Notes: generated by a model from the letters alone, not told the origin. A DNA stretch of 5,752 bases from an uncultured Muribaculaceae bacterium (GCA_947644475.1 CANRZQ010000186.1:1-5752); one strand, 5' to 3'; numbered from the stretch's first letter, positions 1-5,752 are shown. Made by a program: numbers and translations.

Positions 1-1799
1 GGCTGATTCTGCATGTTGATGCGGGTGTAGATGATATTGACGGCTGTCATGAGCAAGCAGAAGAGGCTCACATGGTTGCCGTAGAACGGGATGGTGAACG
101 GCAGCGACAGAATCACATCAGGCGCGGAAAGGTCATGAGCCCAGAGGAACGACTGCCCGCGGAGTTCGATGGCGTTGGGGAAGAATGAGAACATGGCAAT
201 GAGCACGGGCATCTGCAACATCATTGGCAGACAGCCGGAGAATGGCGATGCGCCGGCGCGTGAATAGAGGGCCATGGTTTCCTGCTGGCGCTTCATGGCG
301 TTTTCCTGACCGGGATATTTGTCGTTGATTTCCTTTATCTCGGGAGCGAGGACGCGCATCTTCGCCTGCGACATGTAACTCTTGTAGGTGAACGGGAATG
401 TGATGAGTTTGATGAAGAGCGTGAGGATGAGGATGATGATGCCGTAGTTTGAGATGAATTTGCTCACGAAAGTGAATACGGGTATCACAATGAGCTGGTT
501 GATCCAACGGAAGAGTCCCCATCCGAGGTTGACAAGACGGTCGAGTTCGAGGCTGTCGCCGCCGTCGGCCACGAGAGCATCGTCGAGGTCGCAAAGCAAG
601 GGATAGGAGTTGGGGCCGAAGTACCATGAGAATCCTACGGGCGAGCCGTCGGCCGTGGAGTAAGGCATCACGGCCTGCATCGACATGTCTTTGAGGAATT
701 CGGAGTTTTTGATTTCGTGCGATTCAATATCGGCGGTGGAGAAATGCTGACGGGGGATGATTACCGACGAGAAGAACTGGTTTTTGAAAGCCACCCATTT
801 GATGTGGCCGGTGAGTTTCTCGGCATCGTCGCCATTGGCGTCGAGGTCGTCGGGGCCCTCGCCTGTAAATTTATAGTAGATGGCCGAATTGCGCTCTTCG
901 AAAGTGCGGCCTATCTCGTTGCGTCCGAGTTGCATGGCCCAGTCCATGCCAAGTGTAGTTGTGCTTGGCGGAATCACTGCGCCTACGCCTTGCTGCACCA
1001 GATCCATCTTCACGAGATAGAGGTCGGGCACAAGTGTGTAGCGGAGTTGCCATGTAACGCCGTCGGCAAGCGGAAGCGACATCACCACGGTAGAGTCGTT
1101 GAGCGCCGAGGCCTGGAAATTGAGGTCGGCTGTATTGATGCGCTGCTCGGCAGTGGTGAATGTAAAGTTATATGCGGCGGTTTCGGCATTAAAGAGCGTA
1201 ACGGGAGTGGGAGGAGTGGTGGTCTCGGTGTCGTATTTTTTCAATACCACTTCTTGAATCCGGCCGCCACGCGAGCCGAAGGTGACGCGCATCTGGTCGT
1301 TTTCGAGCACCACGGTCTTGTTGTCGCCGCCGATAAAGGGGGCGAAACTCTTGTACTTGTTCAAGTTGACGATAGCATCATGAAGGGTGCGGCGTGCGGC
1401 GTCGGCTGTCTCGGGGGTGTACTGCCCGAAGCGTCCCTCGATGATGTTGCGGATATCGACAAGGACTCCGCCGGCATTTACCGATCCGGAGAAACCCGAC
1501 ACTGAGTCGGCCGCGAGAGCGGGAGTGTAGGTGATATCGAGGTCGGATGTGGCGAGGCGATATGTGGCGGTCTCGCCTTCGACCTGCTTGCCGAACGACA
1601 TGACTGTGGGCGCGAGACGGTTAATGTCTTCGGGAGTGAGAATCAAGGGCTCGGCCTTGTTCGCGCCGGAATTGTCCAACCCGGCAGCCTGCTCTGTTTC
1701 TTGAAGTGCGGCCTGGTCCTGCTTTGGCTTGTTGAGCCACATGAACAGGAAAATCACTAGTCCCATCAGGACCATGCCGGTAAGAGAGTTCTTATCCAT
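1..1799 (-). CDS. yidC: Membrane protein insertase YidC (Oxa1 family), 3' end missing
   Basis: YidC inserts and folds proteins in the inner membrane, alone or with SecYEG. I translated the minus strand from ATG at 1799-1797; it stays open to the left edge (599 residues, no stop). Residues 5-23 form the N-terminal membrane anchor, followed by a periplasmic domain to about residue 428. The conserved insertase core starts near residue 430: a hydrophobic segment ending in FIKLITFP (462-469), then YKSYMSQAKMR (472-482), the cytoplasmic helical hairpin, GCLPMMLQMP (522-531), and ELRG...WAHDLSAPD (545-561), which closely matches the E. coli family signature. Lys464 sits where E. coli YidC has its groove Arg366, so the positive charge is kept. 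The visible part ends in NMQNQ after the next membrane segment; the final segment and tail lie outside the window. It follows pyrG by 90 bp on the same strand and is probably co-transcribed with it. The identification is very secure. Confidence 0.97.
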   Translation of the reverse strand, partial: MDKNSLTGMVLMGLVIFLFMWLNKPKQDQAALQETEQAAGLDNSGANKAEPLILTPEDINRLAPTVMSFGKQVEGETATYRLATSDLDITYTPALAADSVSGFSGSVNAGGVLVDIRNIIEGRFGQYTPETADAARRTLHDAIVNLNKYKSFAPFIGGDNKTVVLENDQMRVTFGSRGGRIQEVVLKKYDTETTTPPTPVTLFNAETAAYNFTFTTAEQRINTADLNFQASALNDSTVVMSLPLADGVTWQLRYTLVPDLYLVKMDLVQQGVGAVIPPSTTTLGMDWAMQLGRNEIGRTFEERNSAIYYKFTGEGPDDLDANGDDAEKLTGHIKWVAFKNQFFSSVIIPRQHFSTADIESHEIKNSEFLKDMSMQAVMPYSTADGSPVGFSWYFGPNSYPLLCDLDDALVADGGDSLELDRLVNLGWGLFRWINQLIVIPVFTFVSKFISNYGIIILILTLFIKLITFPFTYKSYMSQAKMRVLAPEIKEINDKYPGQENAMKRQQETMALYSRAGASPFSGCLPMMLQMPVLIAMFSFFPNAIELRGQSFLWAHDLSAPDVILSLPFTIPFYGNHVSLFCLLMTAVNIIYTRINMQNQ

Positions 1800-1834
1800 T
1801 TATATTTTTGAGTGTCTTTTTTTAATTTATCGTT
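1800..1834 (-). promoter_or_regulatory. A-rich leader of yidC without Shine-Dalgarno
   Basis: Read on the minus strand, the bases before the yidC ATG are strongly A-rich (ATAAATTAAAAAAAGACAC, then CAAAAATATAA next to the ATG). No AGGAGG-like sequence is present at the usual distance. This is typical of Bacteroidota, where AT-rich, unstructured leaders rather than strong Shine-Dalgarno pairing favour initiation. It supports ATG at 1799 as the start. The corresponding T-rich run is on the plus strand, so it does not act as a terminator tail for leftward transcription from pyrG. Confidence 0.55.
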
Positions 1835-1837
1835 GCG

Positions 1838-1890
1838 GGAACGCAAGCCTGAGGCTTGCTAAGATATCACAAGCCGGAGGCTTATGTTCC
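1838..1890. repeat. Twin-hairpin palindromic element between pyrG and yidC
   Basis: Two related hairpins lie 11 bases apart. The first is GCAAGCC-TGA-GGCTTGC (1843-1859), a perfect 7-bp stem with a 3-base loop. The second is AAGCC-GGA-GGCTT (1871-1883), a perfect 5-bp stem with a 3-base loop. The pair is bracketed by GGAAC (1838-1842) and GTTCC (1886-1890), so the whole element can also fold as one long stem: GGAAC and the first AAGCC pair with the second GGCTT and GTTCC, and GGCTTG (1853-1858) can pair with CAAGCC (1870-1875). It ends at the last base of the pyrG stop codon. No T-run follows in the leftward direction, so it is not a standard terminator for pyrG. It resembles REP-type intergenic palindromes and could instead stabilise the pyrG 3' end or tune yidC expression. 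The pairing is seen directly; the role is inferred. Confidence 0.7.
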
Positions 1891-3509
1891 TAATGTGATG
1901 TGCGTTCGTCCTTGTAGGCCACGGCGGCTTTTACGAAAGAGAGGAACAGGGGATTGGGCGACAGTACGGTAGATGAATATTCGGGGTGGTACTGTGTGCC
2001 TACAAACCAGCGGTGGCCGGGAAGTTCCACCACCTCTACAAGGTGGGTCTTGGGGTTCTCGCCCACGCAGCGCATTCCGGCCTGTTCGAATTGGGCGCGA
2101 TAGTCGTCGTTGAATTCGAAACGGTGGCGGTGGCGTTCGGAAATTTCGGTTTTTCCGTAGGCCTCGGCGGCTTTTGAATCGGGAGCGAGCGTGCAGTCGT
2201 AGGCGCCCAGACGCATGGTGCCGCCCATGTTGGATATTGATTTCTGCTCTTCCATGAGGTCGATCACATTGTAAGGCGTGGTCGGGTTCATCTCTGTGGA
2301 GTTGGCTTCCTCGAGGCCGAGGACATTGCGGGCGAATTCGATTACCATGCACTGCATGCCGAGGCATATGCCGAATGTGGGCACATCGTGCTCGCGGCAC
2401 CATTTCAGGGCTGTGAACTTGCCTTCGATGCCGCGCTGGCCAAAGCCGGGTGCTATGATCACGCCGTCCATGTCGCGCAAACGCTCGTCGACATTGGCGT
2501 CGTTGAGTTTCTCGGAATGGATATACACAAGTTTGAGGCGGCGGTCGGCGTAAGTGGCGGCCTGGAAGAGCGATTCGTTAATCGACTTGTAGGCATCCTG
2601 GAGTTCGACATATTTGCCCACAAGGCCGATGGTAACTGTCTCGGTGGCGGCATCCATCTTGTCGAGGAATTGCAGCCATGGAGCCATGTGCGGCTCGCCC
2701 TCGACGGGCATGCCTGTCTTGCGGAGCACGATTTCGTCGAGGTGCTGCTCGTGCATTTTGAGAGGCACCTTATATATAGAGGGCACGTCGACCGACTGGA
2801 TTACCGAGTCCGGAGCCACGTTGCAGAACAGGGCAATCTTGCGGCGCATGTCAACAGGGATGTCTTTTTCGGTGCGGAGCACGAGGATGTCGGGCTGGAT
2901 GCCCACTTCTTGCAGTTTCTTCACTGAGTGCTGTGTGGGCTTGGTCTTCAATTCCTTTGCAGCGGCGATGTAGGGCACATAGGTGAGGTGGATGCAGAGG
3001 CTGTTCTGGCCAAGTTCCCAACGGAGCTGACGCACGGATTCGAGGTAGGGAAGCGATTCGATGTCGCCGACAGTGCCGCCGATTTCAGTAATGATGAAAT
3101 CGAAATTGCCGGTGTTGCCGAGCAACTTCACGTTGCGCTTGATTTCATCGGTGATATGAGGCACAATCTGCACGGTCTTGCCAAGATAGTCGCCGCGGCG
3201 TTCCTTGTCGATCACGCTCTGATAGATGCGCCCGGTGGTGACGTTGTTGGCGCGTGTGGTCTGGATGTTGGTGAAGCGTTCGTAGTGTCCGAGGTCGAGG
3301 TCGGCTTCGTGGCCGTCGACGGTCACATAACATTCGCCGTGCTCGTAAGGGTTGAGCGTGCCGGGGTCGATGTTGATGTAGGGGTCGAATTTCTGAATTG
3401 TTACTTTGTATCCGCGTGCTTTGAGCAGACAGGCAAGCGACGACGAGATAATGCCTTTACCAAGGGAGGACACAACGCCTCCGGTGACGAAAATATATTT
3501 GGTATCCAT
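1890..3509 (-). CDS. pyrG: CTP synthase (glutamine-hydrolysing)
   Basis: This cytosolic enzyme makes CTP from UTP, ATP and glutamine, the last step of pyrimidine nucleotide synthesis. The product is 539 residues, close to the usual length of about 540. The N-terminal synthetase domain (about 1-270) has the P-loop-like SSLGKGI with Lys18, the FDPYINIDPGT stretch (41-51), Asp72, Glu142 in TEIGGT, and the KTKPTQHS region (188-195) used in UTP/CTP binding. The C-terminal class I glutaminase domain (about 292-535) has the oxyanion-loop PGFGQRG (354-360), the nucleophile Cys382 in GICLGMQ, and the His508/Glu510 pair in QYHPE. All key residues are present, so it should be active. ATG at 3509 gives the canonical N-terminus (MDTKYIFVTGG). 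The stop is TAG at 1892-1890. It has its own probable promoter upstream and is followed by yidC, an adjacency I know from other Bacteroidota. Confidence 0.98.
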   Translation of the reverse strand: MDTKYIFVTGGVVSSLGKGIISSSLACLLKARGYKVTIQKFDPYINIDPGTLNPYEHGECYVTVDGHEADLDLGHYERFTNIQTTRANNVTTGRIYQSVIDKERRGDYLGKTVQIVPHITDEIKRNVKLLGNTGNFDFIITEIGGTVGDIESLPYLESVRQLRWELGQNSLCIHLTYVPYIAAAKELKTKPTQHSVKKLQEVGIQPDILVLRTEKDIPVDMRRKIALFCNVAPDSVIQSVDVPSIYKVPLKMHEQHLDEIVLRKTGMPVEGEPHMAPWLQFLDKMDAATETVTIGLVGKYVELQDAYKSINESLFQAATYADRRLKLVYIHSEKLNDANVDERLRDMDGVIIAPGFGQRGIEGKFTALKWCREHDVPTFGICLGMQCMVIEFARNVLGLEEANSTEMNPTTPYNVIDLMEEQKSISNMGGTMRLGAYDCTLAPDSKAAEAYGKTEISERHRHRFEFNDDYRAQFEQAGMRCVGENPKTHLVEVVELPGHRWFVGTQYHPEYSSTVLSPNPLFLSFVKAAVAYKDERTSH

Positions 3510-3538
3510 GCGATGTAGTGATGAGCAAATATTTGAAA

Positions 3539-3582
3539 GCGCAAATTTACGAATTTTTCCTTAAAAGACTATCTGTTTGCGC
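3539..3582. repeat. Inverted repeat GCGCAAA/TTTGCGC bracketing the pyrG promoter
   Basis: GCGCAAA at 3539-3545 and TTTGCGC at 3576-3582 are perfect 7-bp inverted copies with 30 bases between them. One arm overlaps the G end of the pyrG -7 element and the other lies just upstream of the expected -33 position. A second imperfect pair overlaps it: CAAATTTAC (3542-3550) with GTAAATTTTG (3584-3593). The predicted pyrG transcript would start downstream of this dyad, so for pyrG it would act as DNA, for instance as a protein site. In read-through RNA from the helicase gene it could form a stem with a large loop. Part of the symmetry may simply reflect the promoter sequence itself. Confidence 0.35.
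3542..3549 (-). promoter_or_regulatory. Probable pyrG promoter, Bacteroidota -7 element
   Basis: The minus strand reads TAAATTTG, an exact match to the Bacteroidota -7 consensus TAnnTTTG. It lies 32 bases before the pyrG ATG and predicts a transcript start near 3535 with a leader of about 25 bases. The expected -33 TTTG is not clear: the region about 20 bases upstream reads GTCTTTTAAGG, so the match there is poor. The same GTAAATTTGC decamer occurs before the helicase gene. Confidence 0.6.
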
Positions 3583-3604
3583 CGTAAATTTTGTAAAAGC
3601 ACTT

Positions 3605-4960
3605 TTATTCGGCCTTTTCTGCCGCGGGAGGTGTTTGCTTGCCGCGGCGGTAATGCCTGCCGCCACGGTGACGCTTGCGCGGAGCCTCTCCGTTTTTCAC
3701 TTCCGGGCTGCCGCTTTCGGCAGCAGGTTTCTCCGCAGGCTTGCGGGGCTTGCCGCTCCGGCCGGCGTTTTTGTTGCGGCGCGGCTGGCGGCGGCGGTCG
3801 GCGTCGCCCTGTTTTTTCGCTTGCCCGGCAAGATCGTCGGGCAGTGGGTCTTTCGCCAGGGGCTTGCCCAGAAACGACTCAATCTCGCGGAAGCGGCGGC
3901 TGTCGCGGGCAGACACAAGCGTTATGGCCGTGCCTTCGGCATCGGCGCGGGCAGTGCGGCCTATGCGGTGGATATAGTCCTCGGGGTCGTGCGGCACGTC
4001 ATAGTTCACCACCATGGCAATGTCGTCGATGTCGATGCCGCGGGCCACAATGTCGGTGGCCACAAGTATAGGGGTGCGCCCCGACTTGAAGCCGAGCATC
4101 ACTTCCTCGCGCTCGTTCTGCTCAAGATCGGAGTGCATCTCGGCCACATTAAGGCGCATACGCCGCAAGGTGCGGGCAAGGTCCTTCACTTTCAGTTTCG
4201 ACGATGCGAACACTATCACGCGCTTGCCTTCGGGGCTGTTTTCAAACAGGCGGCAAAGCAACGGCGTCTTCGTTTCTTCCGGGCAGATATATGCGCGCTG
4301 GTCGATTTTCTCGGCCGGCTTCGACACCGCGATTTTCACCTCCACGGGGTCGTTGAGAATGGTCTTTGCAAGTTTTTTTATCTTTGGCGGCATCGTGGCC
4401 GAGAACAGCAGCGTCTGCCGGCTGAGCGGAGTGGCGTTCACAATCTGCATTATGTCGTCGTAAAATCCCATGTCGAGCATACGGTCGGCCTCGTCGAGGA
4501 TGAGGAACGACACATGCGACAGGTCGACATATCCCATGCTCATGTGCGCGAGCAGGCGCCCGGGCGTACCTATAACCACATCGGCTCCCATGGCCAGGCC
4601 TTGCTTTTGCTGGCCGTAGACCTTGCCGTCGGTGCCTCCGTAAATGGCAGAGCAACTCACATCGAGAAAATATGAGAATCCCTGCATCTGCTGGTCGATT
4701 TGCTGCACAAGTTCGCGTGTGGGCGCAATCACAAGGCAATTAATGTGCTCGCGGCTGTAATCGTGAAACGCTATTTCGTCAATCACCGGAAGGAGGTAGG
4801 CGGCAGTCTTCCCTGTGCCGGTCTGAGCCACGGCAATGAGGTCGCGGCCATCCTGTATCACCGGAATCGACTGCTCCTGTATAGGCGTGCACTCGCGGAA
4901 GTGCATCGCCTCGATAGCGTCGAGAAGTTCGTCGCTGAGGTATAAATCTTCGAAGTTCAA
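3605..4960 (-). CDS. DEAD-box ATP-dependent RNA helicase (RhlE-like), TTG start
   Basis: This family uses ATP to unwind short RNA duplexes in ribosome assembly, RNA decay and cold adaptation. All motifs are present in the 451-residue product: Q motif (Phe3 upstream, TPIQ 25-28), motif I AQTGTGKT (45-52), Ia PTREL (80-84), GG (108-109), Ib TPGR (132-135), II DEAD (156-159), III SAT (187-189), IV VIVF (248-251), V ATDIVARGID (301-310) and VI HRIGRTAR (331-338). The tail from about 371 is rich in Arg, Lys, Pro, Ala and Gly, as in RhlE-type RNA-binding extensions. No ATG starts the full protein: TTG at 4960-4958 gives MNFEDLYLSDELL, which includes the Q-motif Phe. The next in-frame Met (residue 19) would remove it. 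The stop is TAA at 3607-3605, 95 bp before pyrG. The exact subfamily (RhlE, CsdA/DeaD or other) is not certain, so no symbol is given. Confidence 0.95.
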   Translation of the reverse strand: MNFEDLYLSDELLDAIEAMHFRECTPIQEQSIPVIQDGRDLIAVAQTGTGKTAAYLLPVIDEIAFHDYSREHINCLVIAPTRELVQQIDQQMQGFSYFLDVSCSAIYGGTDGKVYGQQKQGLAMGADVVIGTPGRLLAHMSMGYVDLSHVSFLILDEADRMLDMGFYDDIMQIVNATPLSRQTLLFSATMPPKIKKLAKTILNDPVEVKIAVSKPAEKIDQRAYICPEETKTPLLCRLFENSPEGKRVIVFASSKLKVKDLARTLRRMRLNVAEMHSDLEQNEREEVMLGFKSGRTPILVATDIVARGIDIDDIAMVVNYDVPHDPEDYIHRIGRTARADAEGTAITLVSARDSRRFREIESFLGKPLAKDPLPDDLAGQAKKQGDADRRRQPRRNKNAGRSGKPRKPAEKPAAESGSPEVKNGEAPRKRHRGGRHYRRGKQTPPAAEKAE

Positions 4961-4983
4961 AATATGATGGGTTTATTTTTTTG

Positions 4984-4991
4984 CAAATTTA
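4984..4991 (-). promoter_or_regulatory. Probable helicase promoter, Bacteroidota -7 element
   Basis: The minus strand reads TAAATTTG, an exact match to TAnnTTTG, 23 bases before the TTG start codon at 4960. It predicts transcription from about 4977 and a short A-rich leader (AAAAAAATAAACCCATCATATT). The region about 20 bases upstream (GGCACAGGTTAG) lacks a clear -33 TTTG. The decamer GTAAATTTGC is identical to that before pyrG, which strengthens both calls. Confidence 0.6.
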
Positions 4992-5038
4992 CAAAAAATC
5001 TTTCTAACCTGTGCCACCACAATTGCTTATTGATAGAT

Positions 5039-5080
5039 TTTCGATATAAATTGGACTAAATTAAACCTCCATTATCGAAA
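5039..5080. repeat. Inverted repeat TTTCGATA/TATCGAAA, possible operator
   Basis: TTTCGATA (5039-5046) and TATCGAAA (5073-5080) are perfect 8-bp inverted copies separated by 26 bases. The spacer holds the direct repeat TAAATT (5047-5052, 5057-5062). The site lies between two divergent genes and just upstream of the best candidate -7 element of the rightward gene. It could therefore be a regulator site or an RNA stem if transcription starts earlier. In AT-rich DNA such a pair can arise by chance, and nothing in the window identifies a regulator. Confidence 0.3.
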
Positions 5081-5087
5081 TTAGGCG

Positions 5088-5095
5088 TAATATTG
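5088..5095 (+). promoter_or_regulatory. Candidate -7 element for the secreted-protein gene
   Basis: TAATATTG matches the Bacteroidota -7 consensus TAnnTTTG at all but one fixed position and lies 40 bases before the ATG at 5136. No TTTG is found at the expected -33 distance. Two competing near-matches exist: TAAATTGG at 5047-5054, with TTG 21 bases upstream (5023-5025), and TAGATTTT at 5034-5041. One of these probably serves the gene, but the sequence does not settle which. Confidence 0.3.
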
Positions 5096-5135
5096 CACCG
5101 TCAAAATTATGCTTAATACCTAAACATCTTCTGCC

Positions 5136-5717
5136 ATGTTGCGACGTCTCACAGCACTGTCACTATTCTGCCTCCTGCTTTCGGCCTTACGCGGCAGCGG
5201 CGCCGGCCCCGTCCTGTGCCCGGATTCCGTGCTCGCGCGCCGGATTGTGGAGTCGTCGATGCTCCACTCTCCCCTGCCCCTCGACACTGCCCGCTCGGCG
5301 GCTTCCCGCCAGGCCGCCAAGACAGTTGAGGCCTCGAAACTTATCACGGCCGACACTCTTGTCCTCGCATACTCCACCGCCAATCTCGACCGTGCCCGCG
5401 GCCCGGAAAACGACCCCGACTATGCCATCTACGGGCGCGCGGCGGCTTCAATCGACATTCCTTGCGAGAACTGGGAAGGATTCAACCGCATCGCTTTCTC
5501 GGTTTTCCCCGACTATCCCGGCGCAGGTGTGGTGAACGTGAACCTTGTATTCAACAATGACACAAAAAAACCGAAAGACGGCTATCTGGCCCCTACGGGC
5601 GCGCATCTCGTTAACCTGCGCAACGGCCGCCGGAACGACTGCATCCTCGAAATCGACGACTTGCAACGCGACCGTGTGACACGCATCGACTTCTACACCT
5701 GTCTCTATCACATCTGA
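5136..5717 (+). CDS. Secreted beta-rich protein of unknown function, probably truncated
   Basis: I do not recognise a named family. The 193-residue product begins with a clear Sec signal: MLRRLTA followed by a hydrophobic stretch (about 8-18) and a small-residue cleavage region near GSGAG (20-24). No lipobox Cys is present, so it is likely periplasmic or exported rather than a lipoprotein. Residues about 75-190 look like a beta-sandwich domain, with alternating hydrophobic strands such as YAIYGRAAASIDIP, WEGFNRIAFSVFPD and GVVNVNLVFNN (131-141). From memory, not from a search, this pattern resembles N-terminal ligand-binding-like domains of larger exported Bacteroidota proteins, often linked to carbohydrate use. 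The reading frame stops at TGA (5715-5717) just after the strand RIDFYTCLYHI. The next frame continues in a plausible way to the window edge, so this may be the front part of a frameshifted longer gene. ATG at 5136 is chosen because the signal peptide starts there. Confidence 0.75.
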   Translation: MLRRLTALSLFCLLLSALRGSGAGPVLCPDSVLARRIVESSMLHSPLPLDTARSAASRQAAKTVEASKLITADTLVLAYSTANLDRARGPENDPDYAIYGRAAASIDIPCENWEGFNRIAFSVFPDYPGAGVVNVNLVFNNDTKKPKDGYLAPTGAHLVNLRNGRRNDCILEIDDLQRDRVTRIDFYTCLYHI

Positions 5718-5752
5718 CGCTGCCGACGATATGCAGTGTGTAGATCTCGGTG
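5680..5752 (+). pseudogene. Possible frameshifted continuation of the secreted-protein gene
   Basis: In the +1 frame relative to the gene at 5136, the DNA is free of stops from 5680 to the window end. From about 5704 it reads SITSDAADDMQCVDLG. The AADDMQCVDLG part looks like a further turn and beta strand of the same domain, where the annotated frame instead hits TGA. One base lost or two gained between 5680 and 5717 would join them. The stretch is only 73 bases, so an open frame by chance is quite possible. A real short protein ending at 5717 is the alternative. Confidence 0.3.

Larger units (their letters stand above)
4961..5135. other. AT-rich divergent intergenic region
   Basis: These 175 bases separate the leftward helicase from the rightward secreted-protein gene. 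They are much richer in A and T than the coding DNA on either side. They contain the helicase -7 element, an 8-bp inverted repeat (5039-5046 with 5073-5080), the direct repeat TAAATT at 5047-5052 and 5057-5062, and weak candidate promoter signals for the rightward gene. I see no RNA gene, open reading frame or terminator hairpin with a T-run in it. Confidence 0.7.

Noticed and set aside
717..1505. A 262-residue plus-strand open frame opposite yidC
   Set aside because: The minus strand reads continuously as YidC here. The antisense translation shows no signal, domain or start context of its own.
1859..1866. Possible -7 element for yidC (TATCTTAG on the minus strand)
   Set aside because: It misses one fixed base of TAnnTTTG, lies between the two hairpin stems, and has no -33 TTTG. 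Co-transcription with pyrG is simpler.
1838..1890. Intrinsic terminator after pyrG
   Set aside because: The stems are real, but on the minus strand they are followed by C/G then A-rich sequence, not a U-tract. The T-run lies on the plus strand on the wrong side.
2388..3518. Two consecutive plus-strand open frames opposite pyrG
   Set aside because: They mirror the coding frame of a complete CTP synthase and have no upstream leader or recognisable domain.
3518..4675. A 385-residue open frame on the plus strand opposite the DEAD-box helicase
   Set aside because: It is fully antisense to a helicase with every motif intact. Its translation is low-complexity and His/Ala/Arg-rich, with no recognisable domain, as expected from GC-rich codon bias on the opposite strand.
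5564..5570. A7 run in the secreted-protein gene as a -1 slippage site (A AAA AAA in phase)
   Set aside because: The -1 frame hits a stop (TAA) within about 45 bases, and the zero frame continues with good beta-strand sequence past the run, so no useful product or error is indicated.
1..5752. Mobile elements, CRISPR arrays, tRNA or rRNA genes, defence genes
   Set aside because: I saw no transposase, spaced direct repeats, tRNA cloverleaf or rRNA-like sequence. The gene content is housekeeping plus one exported protein.

Overview
The window looks like a core chromosomal segment from a Bacteroidales bacterium, possibly a gut Muribaculaceae-like lineage; the family level is a guess. Three things support this. 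CTP synthase is followed directly by a YidC of the long Bacteroidota type. The intergenic DNA is AT-rich and carries the Bacteroidota -7 promoter motif TAnnTTTG. Gene starts are preceded by A-rich leaders without a Shine-Dalgarno sequence.

Layout. Positions 1-1799 (minus strand) hold yidC, running off the left edge before its last membrane segment. Positions 1800-1889 are a short spacer with an A-rich leader for yidC and a twin-hairpin palindromic element that abuts the pyrG stop codon. Positions 1890-3509 (minus) are a complete pyrG with all catalytic residues. Positions 3510-3604 are AT-rich and carry the likely pyrG promoter inside an inverted repeat. Positions 3605-4960 (minus) are a complete RhlE-like DEAD-box RNA helicase that appears to start at TTG. 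Positions 4961-5135 are an AT-rich divergent intergenic region with the helicase promoter, an 8-bp dyad and probable signals for the rightward gene. Positions 5136-5717 (plus) encode a secreted, beta-rich protein that I do not recognise by name. It reads as the N-terminal part of a longer protein, possibly cut short by a frameshift near 5680-5717. The last 35 bases hold nothing else that I can support.

How the parts relate. Helicase, pyrG and yidC lie in one direction. pyrG and the helicase each seem to have their own promoter, sharing the 10-mer GTAAATTTGC. yidC is probably co-transcribed with pyrG, because the 90-bp gap has no convincing promoter or terminator. These are housekeeping functions: RNA remodelling, CTP supply and membrane protein insertion. 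The secreted protein is divergently transcribed and probably functionally separate.

I do not see a defence system, mobile element, CRISPR array, RNA gene or other clearly new system. The points most worth a second look are the possible frameshift at the right end, the palindromic element between pyrG and yidC, the shared promoter decamer, and the TTG start of the helicase.
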